Source of the DNA: Streptomyces sp. CB02959
GTDB taxonomy: Bacteria > Actinomycetota > Actinomycetes > Streptomycetales > Streptomycetaceae
DNA length: 64,000 nucleotides
Assembly (NCBI RefSeq): GCF_002803155.1
Contig: NZ_NNBP01000006.1
Coordinates: 235,786-299,785 of the forward strand
Direction of reading: 5' to 3'
Shown: positions 1 to 7,821 of the stretch, piece after piece
Layout of the letters: each line of letters starts with the position of its first letter
Numbering within the stretch: position 1 is the stretch's first letter
Notes under the pieces: generated by a model
What the model was told of the DNA's origin: nothing
The model's database searches: none
What the model saw: the letters and a program-made list of their open reading frames with translations, nothing else
Position numbers and translations under genes: made by a program

Positions 1-38
1 TACGGGCATGTAGCGGTGGGTCACTGTGCCTCCGTGCG

Positions 39-500
39 CTAGTTCTCGGCGGCGTGTTCCTTGCCGCCGTTCTCGGCTCGTTGCTGTCGAAGGGTTTCGG
101 TCATGGAGACGAACAGGCGGCGTGACTGCGGGTCGGTGATGCCTAGTTCGTCTGCGGCGGCCTCGGGCGTGAGGGGCGCGGGGCGTGGTGTGGTGCCTGC
201 CTTGCGCACGCCGTCGAGTTCTTCACGGGTGAGTACGCCGGCGGCGACCAGCACCTCGGGTAGTGGGATGTCGAGGGCGTCGGCGAGCAGCCCCAGGACT
301 CGTGTCTCTGTGGAGCCCTGTCCGCGGAGCATGCGGCTTACTGAGCCGGCGCCGATTCCGGAATCTTGGACGAAGCGACTTTGGCCGCCGCCCCTGGGGC
401 GGAGGTCATAGCCGCGCCGTTCAAGCTGCTGACGCAGCCAGGTGGCGAACTGCGCGGGGCTGGCGGCTTGGTTCGCGCGTGGGAGGTTCGGTTGTTCCAT
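39..500 (-). CDS. Prophage XRE-family repressor
   Basis: This encodes a 153-residue DNA-binding protein, probably the lysogeny repressor. A helix-turn-helix of the XRE/Cro-CI type lies at about residues 20-85 (region from FATWLRQQLE to the LADALDIPLPEVL helix), followed by a short C-terminal region with no peptidase motif, so it does not look like a self-cleaving CI. I chose the ATG at 500 because a good promoter places the transcript start at that codon, which implies a leaderless mRNA. An upstream start at 563 would add 21 residues that read through the promoter. It is divergent from the Cro-like gene at 761, the usual layout of a temperate switch. The operator at 493-510 covers its own start, so autoregulation is likely (inferred). 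Confidence 0.8.
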   Translation of the reverse strand: MEQPNLPRANQAASPAQFATWLRQQLERRGYDLRPRGGGQSRFVQDSGIGAGSVSRMLRGQGSTETRVLGLLADALDIPLPEVLVAAGVLTREELDGVRKAGTTPRPAPLTPEAAADELGITDPQSRRLFVSMTETLRQQRAENGGKEHAAEN

Positions 501-510
501 GGATGGAACA
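493..510. promoter_or_regulatory. Repressor operator, site 1
   Basis: This is an 18-bp dyad with perfect 8-bp arms, TGTTCCAT-GG-ATGGAACA. It overlaps the -10 box and the start codon of the repressor. The core TTCCATCC(A/G)TGGA, read on the minus strand here, recurs at 715-732 and 6154-6169. Binding by the repressor is inferred. Confidence 0.6.
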
Positions 511-535
511 TATCGCGAGCGGACCGTACCACCAA
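507..535 (-). promoter_or_regulatory. Repressor promoter, probably leaderless
   Basis: On the minus strand a -35 box TTGGTG (535-530) and a -10 box TATGTT (512-507) are separated by exactly 17 bp. The -10 box ends 6 bp before the ATG at 500, so transcription should begin at or beside the start codon. Confidence 0.6.
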
Positions 536-623
536 TGAGATCGCTTAACGATGTCCATAACATGCCTTAAAGGCACGGTTCACCCCCTCGATTCGTAACC
601 CGCCGATCGAACTGGTGACCGAT

Positions 624-644
624 TGTGGCCAGGCGTGTGCCACA
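624..644. promoter_or_regulatory. Inverted repeat in the divergent switch region
   Basis: TGTGGC and GCCACA form 6-bp arms around a 9-bp centre, in the 260-bp gap between the repressor and the Cro-like gene. It differs from the TTCCATCC operators, so it could be a Cro site or a hairpin. The rest of the gap shows only the operator at 715. Confidence 0.3.
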
Positions 645-714
645 TGTCAACAAACATTCCAGAAGGTCGATTTTGGACATCAAGGTCCGTCTCGACCGAA
701 CGAACCTGCTAACG

Positions 715-732
715 TTCCATCCGTGGACGGAA
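715..732. promoter_or_regulatory. Repressor operator, site 2 (early promoter)
   Basis: TTCCATCC-GT-GGACGGAA is a dyad with one mismatch between its arms. It shares the core of the 493-510 site and lies 30-45 bp upstream of the first early gene, where a repressor would block early transcription. TAACGT at 710-715 could be the -10 box, but no convincing -35 box was found. Confidence 0.55.
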
Positions 733-760
733 TAGTTCCGACCGCGGAAGGACGTTACTT

Positions 761-967
761 ATGTACGACCGCGCCACCCTCATATCCGCCGCCCGCGAGG
801 CAGGCGACCGCAACCCCTCAGACACAGCGCGACGCTTGAAGGTTGCACGGAACACCGCATGGCGCCTCTGGCACGGACGCACCGCCCCAAGTGCCGCGCT
901 GGCCGTGGCAGTTGAGCAGCACTACGGCGTATCCGCTGGTCAGCTCATGAAGCGGACCACGGCATGA
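761..967 (+). CDS. Cro-like small helix-turn-helix protein
   Basis: This is a 68-residue protein that is almost entirely one helix-turn-helix: DTARRLKVARNTAWRLWHG reads as the turn and recognition helix, and VAVEQHYGVSAGQL as the closing helix. Size and position, first gene opposite the repressor and behind operator 2, match a Cro protein or early activator. The ribosome binding site is GGAAGGAC at 745-752. It overlaps the next gene by ATGA. An excisionase-type role is also possible. Confidence 0.7.
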   Translation: MYDRATLISAAREAGDRNPSDTARRLKVARNTAWRLWHGRTAPSAALAVAVEQHYGVSAGQLMKRTTA

Positions 968-1149
968 ACAACGTGATCCCCCGCGAGCAGGCCATACGCA
1001 ACGCCCGCCGCGTCCTCGACGCCGCCCGGCACCGGCGCGACGCCGACCGTGCCGCCGGCCGCCTGTCCCCTGAGGTCGAACTCATCCTTCGGCGCCTCGA
1101 ACGCCAGCAGCGCCAGCAGGCGCCGGCCGTCGAGTACCGCGCCGCCTGA
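964..1149 (+). CDS. Small charged phage protein
   Basis: This 61-residue protein is rich in Arg, Ala and Glu and predicted to be helical (RNARRVLDAARHRRDADRAA, then ELILRRLERQQRQQ). I do not recognise a family. It is translationally coupled to the Cro-like gene by an ATGA overlap and belongs to the early operon. Confidence 0.6.
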   Translation: MNNVIPREQAIRNARRVLDAARHRRDADRAAGRLSPEVELILRRLERQQRQQAPAVEYRAA

Positions 1150-1158
1150 CAACGAAAT

Positions 1159-1187
1159 GGGCCGCCCGGACTCGACCCGGACGGCCC
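1159..1187 (+). terminator. Hairpin after the first two early genes
   Basis: GGGCCG and CCGG on the left pair with CCGG and CGGCCC on the right, with one mismatch and a 7-base loop. There is no T tract, so it may attenuate rather than terminate, since the early operon continues. Confidence 0.4.
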
Positions 1188-1218
1188 GCCACGACCGCCG
1201 CTCAGAGAGGCACCGATC

Positions 1219-1596
1219 GTGAACAAGCCCCAGACTACCGCCCGTTCGTTACGCGCCGCCCTCGCCATACAGGGCGCCCGCACCGGCCGCCGCTTCCTTG
1301 CCCGCCGCGCCGTGATCGCCCGGCAGCTCGACGCCATCGCGCCCGGCACGGTCCACGTGCGGACCGTCCCCGTGCACACCGACCGCGACGGCGAGCGCCG
1401 CCTCGCGACGTGGGTTGTCCTCGACGACGCCCTCGGCCTTCCGATCCGGGCCGACCGGGACGCGCACCGCGCCGCCCGCGGCCTGCTGCGCCGGGCGTTC
1501 CCGGCCGCCGACTGGACGCGCCCCCTCGCCTATGACGCCGCCACCGGCGGCCTCGACTACGACGAGCCGACCATGCCCGAGGAGCTGACCAAGTGA
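1219..1596 (+). CDS. Early phage protein of unknown function
   Basis: This 125-residue basic protein has an Arg-rich N-terminus (SLRAALAIQGARTGRRFLAR) and a more acidic, beta-like C-terminal half containing TWVVLDDALGLPI. No catalytic motif is visible. The GTG start follows GAGAGG at 1205-1210. It overlaps the next gene by GTGA, so the two are probably co-translated. Confidence 0.6.
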   Translation: MNKPQTTARSLRAALAIQGARTGRRFLARRAVIARQLDAIAPGTVHVRTVPVHTDRDGERRLATWVVLDDALGLPIRADRDAHRAARGLLRRAFPAADWTRPLAYDAATGGLDYDEPTMPEELTK

Positions 1597-1964
1597 TCCG
1601 TCCCCAGCTCGCCGCCGACGGCCGCACGGTCCGTCTGCCGATCGCCGACCGCGTCGAGCCCCTGCTCGACGCCCTCGCCGTCGCCTACGCCGAGGCACCC
1701 GACGACCTCGGTGCCCTGCTCGTCCACCACGCCGAGAACGTCGCCGCTGTCGACCACGCGATCTATGGGCACGACGTGCCCGAGTACGAGCGGGCCATGC
1801 GCGCCGCCACCGCGGACGGGAGCCGCGAGGCCCTGCTCGCCGAGGCGGCCGTCGCTGGCCTCGACGACCTGCTCGACCCCGACTCGGCGATCAGCTTCGC
1901 CGACCGCATCACCCGACTCGCCGCTCATATCCGCCACCGCACGAACCGGAGCCCGCGCCCGTGA
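1593..1964 (+). CDS. Early phage protein of unknown function
   Basis: This 123-residue acidic, mostly helical protein has no family I recognise. It starts at a GTG overlapping the upstream stop and ends overlapping the GTG of the Erf-like gene. That tight coupling suggests a role with the recombination protein, but this is only context. Confidence 0.6.
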   Translation: MIRPQLAADGRTVRLPIADRVEPLLDALAVAYAEAPDDLGALLVHHAENVAAVDHAIYGHDVPEYERAMRAATADGSREALLAEAAVAGLDDLLDPDSAISFADRITRLAAHIRHRTNRSPRP

Positions 1965-3037
1965 CCGTCACCACCTTGCCCACCCGCCTCGCCGAGCAGC
2001 ACGTCGCCCCGGCGCCGGTCGGCGCGCCGGAAGTTGTCTACGTTCCGGCCCCGGCCGGCACCCCCGCGGACGCCCCCCGTGTGTTCGCCGCGATCAGCGC
2101 CGTGATGCGCGACGCGATGCCCGTGGGGAAGAACCAGCGCAACGAGCAGCAGAACTACGCCTTCCGCGGCATCGATGACGTCATGTCGGCCATGGCCGGT
2201 CCGCTGCGGGCGCACGGGGTGTTCATCCTTCCGTCGATCGCCGAGCACGCGCAGCAGCGTGACGGGAAGATGACCCGAACCGTGATCACCATGCGGTACC
2301 GGGTATACGGACCGGCCGGTGACTGCCTGGTTGCCGACGTGCCGGGCGAGGCGTTCGACTACGCCGACAAGTCCACCAACAAGGCCCAGTCCGCCGCCCT
2401 CAAGTACCTGCTCTTCACGCTGTTCATGCTGCCTGTGGACGGCCGCAGCATCGACGACGGCGACCGTCACCACCCGGAGCCGACGCCCGAGCAGCGCACC
2501 GAGCAGCGGCAGCAGGGCCGCCGCCAGCAGAGTGGGCAGGGACAGCAGCAGCGCGGCCCGCGCCCGGCCCGACAGGCGGGTCCGCAGCAGGCGCCGGCCG
2601 GGCCGCGCCGCGACTACCTCGCCGAGGCCCAAGGGGCGCAGAGCGCCGAGGCGTTCGACAAGGTGCGTGCCGACGCCGTCGCCGCCGGGGCTCCGGAGGA
2701 CTACCTCGCTCGCCTCGACCAGGTCGCCGCGCAGAAGCGGGCCGCCGCGCAGCCGGGCGAGCAGCGTCGGGGCCCGATCGCCGACGCCCCGCGCCGAGCG
2801 ATGCAGTGGACCAAGGGCGCGCCGGCCGCCGAGCAGCCGGTCGACCAGGACCAGGAGAAGGCCGCCGCCCTGGGCGAGGTGTACGACGCCGCCCGCGCCG
2901 CCGGCCTCGCCGACCGGGCCGAGGCCGACGAGACGTTCGCCAACCGTCACCAGTGCCAGCCGGCCGAGGGCACCGTCGGGCAGCTGCGGGAGATGCGCGA
3001 TGACCTGCTCGACGCCGCGAAGGGGGCGAGCGCATGA
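1961..3037 (+). CDS. erf: ERF-family single-strand annealing protein
   Basis: This 358-residue protein belongs to the Erf superfamily, which anneals complementary single strands during phage recombination and genome circularisation. The diagnostic core is at about residues 35-150: VFAAISAVMRDAMPVGKN, YAFRGIDDVMSAM, a beta strand ending VADVPGEAFD, and DKSTNKAQSAALKYLLFTLF. A Gln/Arg-rich linker (residues 170-225) and a helical C-terminal part follow, where these proteins normally vary. It starts with GTG in a GTGA overlap. The SSB at 6747 is a likely partner. Confidence 0.9.
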   Translation: MTVTTLPTRLAEQHVAPAPVGAPEVVYVPAPAGTPADAPRVFAAISAVMRDAMPVGKNQRNEQQNYAFRGIDDVMSAMAGPLRAHGVFILPSIAEHAQQRDGKMTRTVITMRYRVYGPAGDCLVADVPGEAFDYADKSTNKAQSAALKYLLFTLFMLPVDGRSIDDGDRHHPEPTPEQRTEQRQQGRRQQSGQGQQQRGPRPARQAGPQQAPAGPRRDYLAEAQGAQSAEAFDKVRADAVAAGAPEDYLARLDQVAAQKRAAAQPGEQRRGPIADAPRRAMQWTKGAPAAEQPVDQDQEKAAALGEVYDAARAAGLADRAEADETFANRHQCQPAEGTVGQLREMRDDLLDAAKGASA

Positions 3038-3588
3038 GTGCCGAGCAGCCGGTCGAGTCGTTGCGCGACCTCGCGATCGAAGAGGCCGCCCTCGACCTGC
3101 TCGCCGCCCGTGTTGCCGCCGCCAAGAAGGACGTCCGGGCCCGCACACAGAGGGCACTCGACGCCGCGGCGGCGCGCGACGGTGTCGAGCGGATCGCCGC
3201 CATCCTGCCCAGTGGCGAGCAGGTCGCCACGATCTCGCTCCGTAAGGGCGAGACGGGCCCGGTAGTCGTCGACGAGGAAGCCCTCGCTCTGTGGGTGCGC
3301 CGGACGTGGCCCGACCAGGAGTGGACCGAGACCCGCATCGTGCGGACCGTCAAGCCGTGGAAGCTTGCCGAGTTGGTCGCCGAGATGAAGGCCGTGAGCG
3401 CCGCGAAGGTCGCCGACAAGACGACCGGTGAAGTGCACGACGTGCCGGGCGTCGTCATCAAGCCCACCCGTGCCCGAACCCATGCCCTTACGTGGCGCGA
3501 GGGCGGGAAGGACGCGACGGCCGAGGCGTGGCGTACGGGTGCCCTCGCGCATCAGCTCGCCGCGATCACCGCGGGGGGTGCGGAATGA
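3034..3588 (+). CDS. Phage protein downstream of Erf
   Basis: This 184-residue protein has a helical N-terminus (EEAALDLLAARVAAAKKDV) and a central alpha/beta part containing TISLRKGETGPVVVDEEAL and WPDQEWTETRIVRTV. I do not recognise a named family. It overlaps the Erf-like gene by ATGA and the next gene by ATGA. That position is often taken by accessory recombination or nuclease-inhibitor proteins, but no motif supports a specific role. Confidence 0.65.
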   Translation: MSAEQPVESLRDLAIEEAALDLLAARVAAAKKDVRARTQRALDAAAARDGVERIAAILPSGEQVATISLRKGETGPVVVDEEALALWVRRTWPDQEWTETRIVRTVKPWKLAELVAEMKAVSAAKVADKTTGEVHDVPGVVIKPTRARTHALTWREGGKDATAEAWRTGALAHQLAAITAGGAE

Positions 3589-4214
3589 CTGGTGCGACCG
3601 CCATCAGCGTGGACCACACGCGCCGTCTGCTCGACGCCCCACCGGTCGAGCCTGTACCCGAGCAACTCGCCGTGGTCGACGCACCCGCGCCGCCGGTGCC
3701 GCCGGCCGCGTCTGTCCCGGCCGGCCTCGCAGCGGCGTTCGCCAAGCGCACCCGCGAGACCGCCGACGGACACCTCGCGTGGACCAGTCGCCCGACCAAG
3801 GGCGGGGGCCGCTTCCGGCATCAGGGACGCGACTACACGGCGTTTCAGGCCGCGTTCATCCTGGGGCATGGCCGCCTGCCCATGGGCAGCGTCCGGCCGT
3901 CGTGCGGCGTGCCGACGTGCTGCTCGCCCGCCCATGTCGACGACCAGACGACCAGGCAGCGCGACCGTGCCGCCCTCGCCGCGATCACGGGAATGCAGCA
4001 CCGGACACCGGCGTGCGACCACGACCAGGCCGCACACGGCCGGCACCGCGCCGACGGCCGCCGGTACTGCAACGCGTGCAACAACCCGCCGGCGGACGGT
4101 TGCGCCCACGGGAACCCGCGGTGCGGCGCACAACCTGTGCGCCCCTATCCCTGCGGGCCGCGCCGCGACGACCACCAACCGGCCCGCACCCGCCCCTACT
4201 CCACCGCCGCTTGA
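3585..4214 (+). CDS. HNH-fold-like protein with altered first ligand
   Basis: This 209-residue protein has a Pro/Ala-rich first third and then a segment resembling the common phage HNH fold: YTAFQAAFILGHGRLP, then CGVPTCCSPAHVDD. In active HNH enzymes such as the one at 6229, the first cysteine follows a catalytic DH pair; here the equivalent position is Arg-Pro-Ser. The C-terminal region has a His/Cys-rich part that could bind zinc. It may be an inactive HNH relative or a DNA-binding protein. I set the start at 3585 from the ATGA overlap. Confidence 0.6.
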   Translation: MTGATAISVDHTRRLLDAPPVEPVPEQLAVVDAPAPPVPPAASVPAGLAAAFAKRTRETADGHLAWTSRPTKGGGRFRHQGRDYTAFQAAFILGHGRLPMGSVRPSCGVPTCCSPAHVDDQTTRQRDRAALAAITGMQHRTPACDHDQAAHGRHRADGRRYCNACNNPPADGCAHGNPRCGAQPVRPYPCGPRRDDHQPARTRPYSTAA

Positions 4215-4284
4215 CCGGCCCGGCAGCGAGGACGCGCTACCAACGCCCTCGCCGCCGGCGCCCCTTCCCAAGGAGCACCACCGC

Positions 4285-5238
4285 ATGACGTGGTTCAAGG
4301 TCGACGACACCGCCCACGCGCACCCCAAGCTGTTGAAGGCCGGGAACGCCTCTCTCGGCCTGTGGGTCCGGGCAGGTGCGTACGCCGCCCAGCACCTCAC
4401 CGAGGGAGTCATCCCCGGCGTGGTCGCCCAGCTGTACGGCACCGCACCCCAGGCCCGAAAGCTGGTCGCGTCCGGCCTGTGGCACGCGGCCGGCCACGAC
4501 TGCACCCGGTGCAAGCAGCCGCCCGCCGGCGACTACGTGATGCACGACTTCCTGACCTACAACCCGACCCGCGCACGCGTCGAGGACGACCGAGCCAAGG
4601 CCGCCGACCGGCAGCAGCGAGCCCGCGAGAAGGCCGCCGCTCAGCGGAACCAGGAGCGAAATCCCATCGATTCGTCTGCGAATCGTCCGCGAAACGACGA
4701 CGAATCGTCGGCCGAAAATCACGAAAGCTCCGCGAATCAGATCGAGTTTCCGGAAGACATCGCAGGTCAGGGCGCCCCGTCACAGCGTGACGGTATGGAC
4801 CCGTCACGGTCCCCCCGACCCGACCCGTCCCGTCCCTCTGTACCTCCTACGGAGGTACAGCAAGCTAGCTACAGCTCGACGCCCGCCGTGCCCCCAAACC
4901 TGACGCCGTTGCGCGACGCGCTCACCGCGGCCGGCGTCGTCGTCGAGTGGTCCCTCGCCGAGGCCGAGTGGTTCCGCCTCGAAGCGATCGTGAAGCGCAC
5001 CGCCGTGCCCGCCCTGGTCGACCACGCCCGCGAGCAGTGGCGCCACGCCCGCAGCCGACCCCGCAGCGTGCGCTACTTCCTGCCCGGCTGGACCGCGCTC
5101 CCCCCGGTGGCCGCCGGCGCCCCGACCTCGCCCGGTGCCGACGTGATCCCTCTCGACGCCGCCCGCCCCGGCCGCGTCGCCCGCGCCGTCGACCTGTTCG
5201 CCGCCGCACTCAACTCGCCGAAGGAGACCGCCCGATGA
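4285..5238 (+). CDS. Replication initiator-like protein
   Basis: This 317-residue protein has an N-terminal winged-helix-type region (residues 1-95, MTWFKVDDTAHAHPKLLKAG, then GLWVRAGAYAAQHLTEGVIP). This opening is typical of actinophage replication proteins that act like lambda O or DnaD. A Ser/Asn-rich low-complexity linker (about 115-195) and a conserved C-terminal helical domain (about 200-290) follow. The ATG has AGGAG 10 bp upstream. The DNA of the linker carries repeats and hairpins described as a candidate origin, the arrangement seen in lambda O. The initiator role is inferred from architecture and position. Confidence 0.65.
   Translation: MTWFKVDDTAHAHPKLLKAGNASLGLWVRAGAYAAQHLTEGVIPGVVAQLYGTAPQARKLVASGLWHAAGHDCTRCKQPPAGDYVMHDFLTYNPTRARVEDDRAKAADRQQRAREKAAAQRNQERNPIDSSANRPRNDDESSAENHESSANQIEFPEDIAGQGAPSQRDGMDPSRSPRPDPSRPSVPPTEVQQASYSSTPAVPPNLTPLRDALTAAGVVVEWSLAEAEWFRLEAIVKRTAVPALVDHAREQWRHARSRPRSVRYFLPGWTALPPVAAGAPTSPGADVIPLDAARPGRVARAVDLFAAALNSPKETAR
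4669..4745. other. Candidate phage replication origin: CGAATC iterons
   Basis: This AT-richer stretch lies inside the replication-initiator-like gene. CGAATC recurs at 4679, 4701 and 4733. GATTCG-TCTG-CGAATC is a dyad at 4669-4684, and CGACGA-A-TCGTCG is a dyad at 4698-4710. Clustered iterons in the initiator gene beside hairpins resemble lambdoid origins; function is inferred. Confidence 0.45.
4777..4860. repeat. Two perfect hairpins beside the candidate origin
   Basis: CCGTCAC-AGC-GTGACGG (4777-4793) is followed by a direct repeat of CCGTCAC at 4801. CTGTACCTCC-TAC-GGAGGTACAG (4838-4860) is a perfect 10-bp stem with a 3-base loop. All lie in coding sequence, where such structure is not needed for the protein. 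Confidence 0.55.
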
Positions 5239-5930
5239 CCCGCGAACAAGTCGCCGCCCTGCTCGCCTACGCCGTGCGCCTCGACCCGCGCAGCGCGCCC
5301 ACCGACCAGGCCGCCGCCGGCGAAACCCTCGACAGTTGGGCAGACCTGCTGTCCGACGTGCCGCCGACCGCCCCGCACCCCAACGGGCAGCACTGGGACG
5401 CCGCACAGGTCGTCCGCCACCACATCGCGACCAGCCCCTACCCGATCAAGCCGTCGGATGTGTCCCGTCCGTGGTGGGACTTCCACCGCGACGTCATTGA
5501 CCGCCACCACGACCCGGTGCCCGCCGTCGACCCGGACGACGCCGCGGCGTACCGCGCCGCGCTGGCCGCCGGCCGGCACGCCGTCGCCACCGGCGCCGCC
5601 CCGGCCGCCACGTTCCGCGAGTTGACCGGCGGCACCCGCGAGGAGCGCGACCAGGCCGCCGCCGAACGCCTCGCCGCCCTCGGCGACTACGTGCCCAGGA
5701 CCGTGCGCGATGCCCTCGCCCCGTACCGGCCACGCCAGGCCGAGCGGGAACGCCTCGCCATCGAGGGACTGCCCGACGCACTCGACGTGCCGTGCCCCTA
5801 CGACCAGTGCCGCGCCGCCGTCGGTGCCCCGTGCGTCAACTACCGCCGCATCCCTCGCCGCGACGCGCACCCGACCCGCCTCGACCGCGCCACCGCCCGT
5901 CACTACGCACCCCAGGAGCCGGCCGCATGA
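5235..5930 (+). CDS. Phage protein with C-terminal zinc-finger-like motif
   Basis: This 231-residue helical protein ends with CPYDQCRAAVGAPC followed by HP and R residues. That Cys/His pattern is the small zinc-finger-like tail seen in many actinobacterial DNA-associated proteins. The N-terminal half (QVAALLAYAVRLDPRSAP, then WADLLSDVPP) is of a kind found beside actinophage replication genes. The start at 5235 overlaps the upstream stop. It may load or regulate the replisome, but no enzymatic motif is visible. Confidence 0.6.
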   Translation: MTREQVAALLAYAVRLDPRSAPTDQAAAGETLDSWADLLSDVPPTAPHPNGQHWDAAQVVRHHIATSPYPIKPSDVSRPWWDFHRDVIDRHHDPVPAVDPDDAAAYRAALAAGRHAVATGAAPAATFRELTGGTREERDQAAAERLAALGDYVPRTVRDALAPYRPRQAERERLAIEGLPDALDVPCPYDQCRAAVGAPCVNYRRIPRRDAHPTRLDRATARHYAPQEPAA

Positions 5931-6097
5931 TTCCCGCCGCCGCCCGCGCCGCCGTGCGCGCCGCCGTCGAGGAAACCCTCGGCGCCGCCGATACGCGCGC
6001 CAGGGACATGGCCGAGCAGGTCGTCGAGGAACTGACCGCCGCGGGATGGACGATCACCCTCGACGACGCCGAGAACGACCGCCCAGCAGCCGCGTAG
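5927..6097 (+). CDS. Small helical early phage protein
   Basis: This 56-residue, mostly helical protein (AAVRAAVEETLGAADTRARD, ending in an acidic tail) overlaps the gene before it by ATGA. It is unrecognised. It is the last gene before the second repressor-type operator at 6154. Confidence 0.55.
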   Translation: MIPAAARAAVRAAVEETLGAADTRARDMAEQVVEELTAAGWTITLDDAENDRPAAA

Positions 6098-6153
6098 CGC
6101 CTCGCCAGGGGGGGCGGGAATCGAACAGCCTGCGCCGCCCCTTTTGCGCTATC

Positions 6154-6169
6154 TTCCATCCGTGGATGG
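6154..6169. promoter_or_regulatory. Repressor operator, site 3
   Basis: TTCCATCCGTGGATGG contains a perfect 6-bp dyad, CCATCC-GT-GGATGG. It shares 13 of its first 14 bases with the site upstream of the Cro-like gene. TATCTT at 6150-6155 could be a -10 box. It lies in the 130-bp gap before the HNH gene, so a second repressed promoter is likely here. Confidence 0.5.
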
Positions 6170-6228
6170 CTTGGGCCACCCACGGAAAGAACATTGGGAA
6201 CGACCTATATCCAGCAGGAGGTACGTCC

Positions 6229-6744
6229 ATGGGCCAGCCCATTCCAACCGAGCGGTTCACCGCTAAGGTGCGCACCTCCGGCCCCTGGTCACTCCGCCGG
6301 CACTGCCCCGGCCCCTGCCACCTGTGGACCGGCGCCACCAACGAGCGCGGCTACGGCGCCTTTTGGATCGAGGGCCGCACCGTCAAGGCCCACCGCTACG
6401 CCTACGAGCAGCACGTCGGCCCCATACCCGCCGGCCTCGAAATCGACCACCGGTGCCGCCGCCGCGAATGCGTCAACCCGGCCCACCTCGACGCCGTCAC
6501 GCACCGCGTGAACATCCTCCGCTCGACGAACCACGTCGCCGCCCGCGCCGCCGTCACGCACTGCCCCGCCGGCCACGCGTACGACCAGGCGAACACCATC
6601 CGCGCGAAGAACGGAACGAGGAAGTGCCGGGCGTGCAAGAACGCCGCCGCCCGCACAGCACGCGCCCGTGCCCGCGAGAACCGCCTCGCCGCCGTCGAGC
6701 CCATCCGACCCCGTACCGCCCCCACCCTCGAAAGGGCCGCATAG
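6229..6744 (+). CDS. HNH endonuclease
   Basis: This 171-residue protein has the phage HNH nuclease layout: [17 protein letters not shown], the [14 protein letters not shown] helix, the catalytic [15 protein letters not shown] motif at about residue 84, and a C-terminal zinc-ribbon-like tail with CPAGH and CRAC. The DH pair and final NPAHL are intact, so it should cut or nick DNA. AGGAGG at 6216-6221 fixes the start. It could be a homing-type nuclease or take part in replication or packaging. Confidence 0.8.
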   Translation: MGQPIPTERFTAKVRTSGPWSLRRHCPGPCHLWTGATNERGYGAFWIEGRTVKAHRYAYEQHVGPIPAGLEIDHRCRRRECVNPAHLDAVTHRVNILRSTNHVAARAAVTHCPAGHAYDQANTIRAKNGTRKCRACKNAAARTARARARENRLAAVEPIRPRTAPTLERAA

Positions 6745-6746
6745 CC

Positions 6747-7211
6747 ATGAGTGGCGAGACCACCATCACCATGACCGGCAACGTCGTTGCCGACCCCGAA
6801 CTGAGGTTCACCCCCAGCGGCGCCGCCGTCTGCAACTTCCGCATGGCCAACACCCCCCGGAAGTTCAACCGGCAGACCAACGAATGGGAGGACGGCGAGC
6901 CCCTGTTCCTCGCCGTCGCCGTGTGGCGCCAGCAGGCCGAGCACGTCGCCGAATCCATCACCCGCGGCATGCGCGTCATCGTCACCGGCCGACTCACCCA
7001 GCGCCAATACGAAGACCGCGAAGGCAAGACCCGGTCCTCGTACGAGATCCAGGCCGACGAGGTCGCCCCCTCTCTGCTCCGCGCCACCGCCACCGTCACC
7101 AAGGCCAACGGCAACAACGGCGGCGCCCAGCAGCCCCAGGAACGCCCCTACAGCCAGCCCCAGGCCGACCAGTGGTCGACCCAGTTCAGCGACCAGCCGC
7201 CGCCGTTCTAG
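6747..7211 (+). CDS. ssb: Single-stranded DNA-binding protein
   Basis: This 154-residue SSB has an OB fold at residues 1-110 ([49 protein letters not shown]). A Gln/Asn/Pro-rich linker and a short tail ending DQPPPF follow; the tail is a weak form of the acidic tip that recruits partners. It coats single strands during replication and should work with the Erf-like annealing protein. The start is two bases past the HNH stop codon. Confidence 0.92.
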   Translation: MSGETTITMTGNVVADPELRFTPSGAAVCNFRMANTPRKFNRQTNEWEDGEPLFLAVAVWRQQAEHVAESITRGMRVIVTGRLTQRQYEDREGKTRSSYEIQADEVAPSLLRATATVTKANGNNGGAQQPQERPYSQPQADQWSTQFSDQPPPF

Positions 7212-7290
7212 ACCGTCCGCGCGACCGGTCGCAGGCCGGCCCGCGCGCAGGAACACCCCTTCCCACCCACACGACCCGAACGGACACACC

Positions 7291-7728
7291 ATGACCGAGC
7301 AGTGCCGCACCGCCGAGTCCGCCCACGGCCGCCAGTGCCTCGACGGCGAAGGACACGATGGCGAGCACGACTATGAGCGCACCGCGGCGACCGAGTCTGC
7401 TCCGGCCGCCGAGGCGCCGACGCTCGCCGCGATCATCAGCGCCAACGTCCGCGTGCTGCGCCGGCGCCACCGCTGGACTCAGGCCGAGGCCGGCCAGCAC
7501 TGGGGCGAGATCACCGGCCGGCCGATGAACGCCGCCACGTGGAGCGTCGCCGAGCGCGCCGGGGGCCGAGCGTGGGCCGCCGACGATCTCGCCGTCGCCG
7601 CCGCCCTGTTCGGCCTCTCCCCCGCCGGCCTGCTCACCCCGATCGGCGCCTGTGAGCAGTGCGGCGACCAGCCGCCGGCCGGCTTCATCTGCTCGACGTG
7701 CGGCACCGAGGCCCCACGCAAGGCGTAG
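7291..7728 (+). CDS. XRE-type HTH protein with zinc ribbon
   Basis: This 145-residue protein has an early Cys/His segment (CRTAESAHGRQCLDGEGH). A helix-turn-helix follows at about residues 48-108 (NVRVLRRRHRWTQAEAGQHW, then MNAATWSVAERAG), and a C-terminal zinc ribbon with two CxxC pairs (CEQCG and CSTCG). It probably regulates phage transcription. The target is unknown. Confidence 0.65.
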   Translation: MTEQCRTAESAHGRQCLDGEGHDGEHDYERTAATESAPAAEAPTLAAIISANVRVLRRRHRWTQAEAGQHWGEITGRPMNAATWSVAERAGGRAWAADDLAVAAALFGLSPAGLLTPIGACEQCGDQPPAGFICSTCGTEAPRKA

Positions 7729-7752
7729 CCAGCCGCCCCAAGGCCCCACCAA

Positions 7753-7792
7753 CGACGCGGTGTTCACCGTCACCACCGTGAGCACCGCGTCG
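7753..7792. terminator. Long hairpin between early genes
   Basis: CGACGCGGTG pairs with CACCGCGTCG, extended by TCAC and GTGA around a 10-base loop, with one T-G pair. No T tract follows. It may stabilise or attenuate the early mRNA. Confidence 0.45.
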
Positions 7793-7821
7793 CCCCCGCC
7801 CCGCACCGACAGGAGCCCCCC

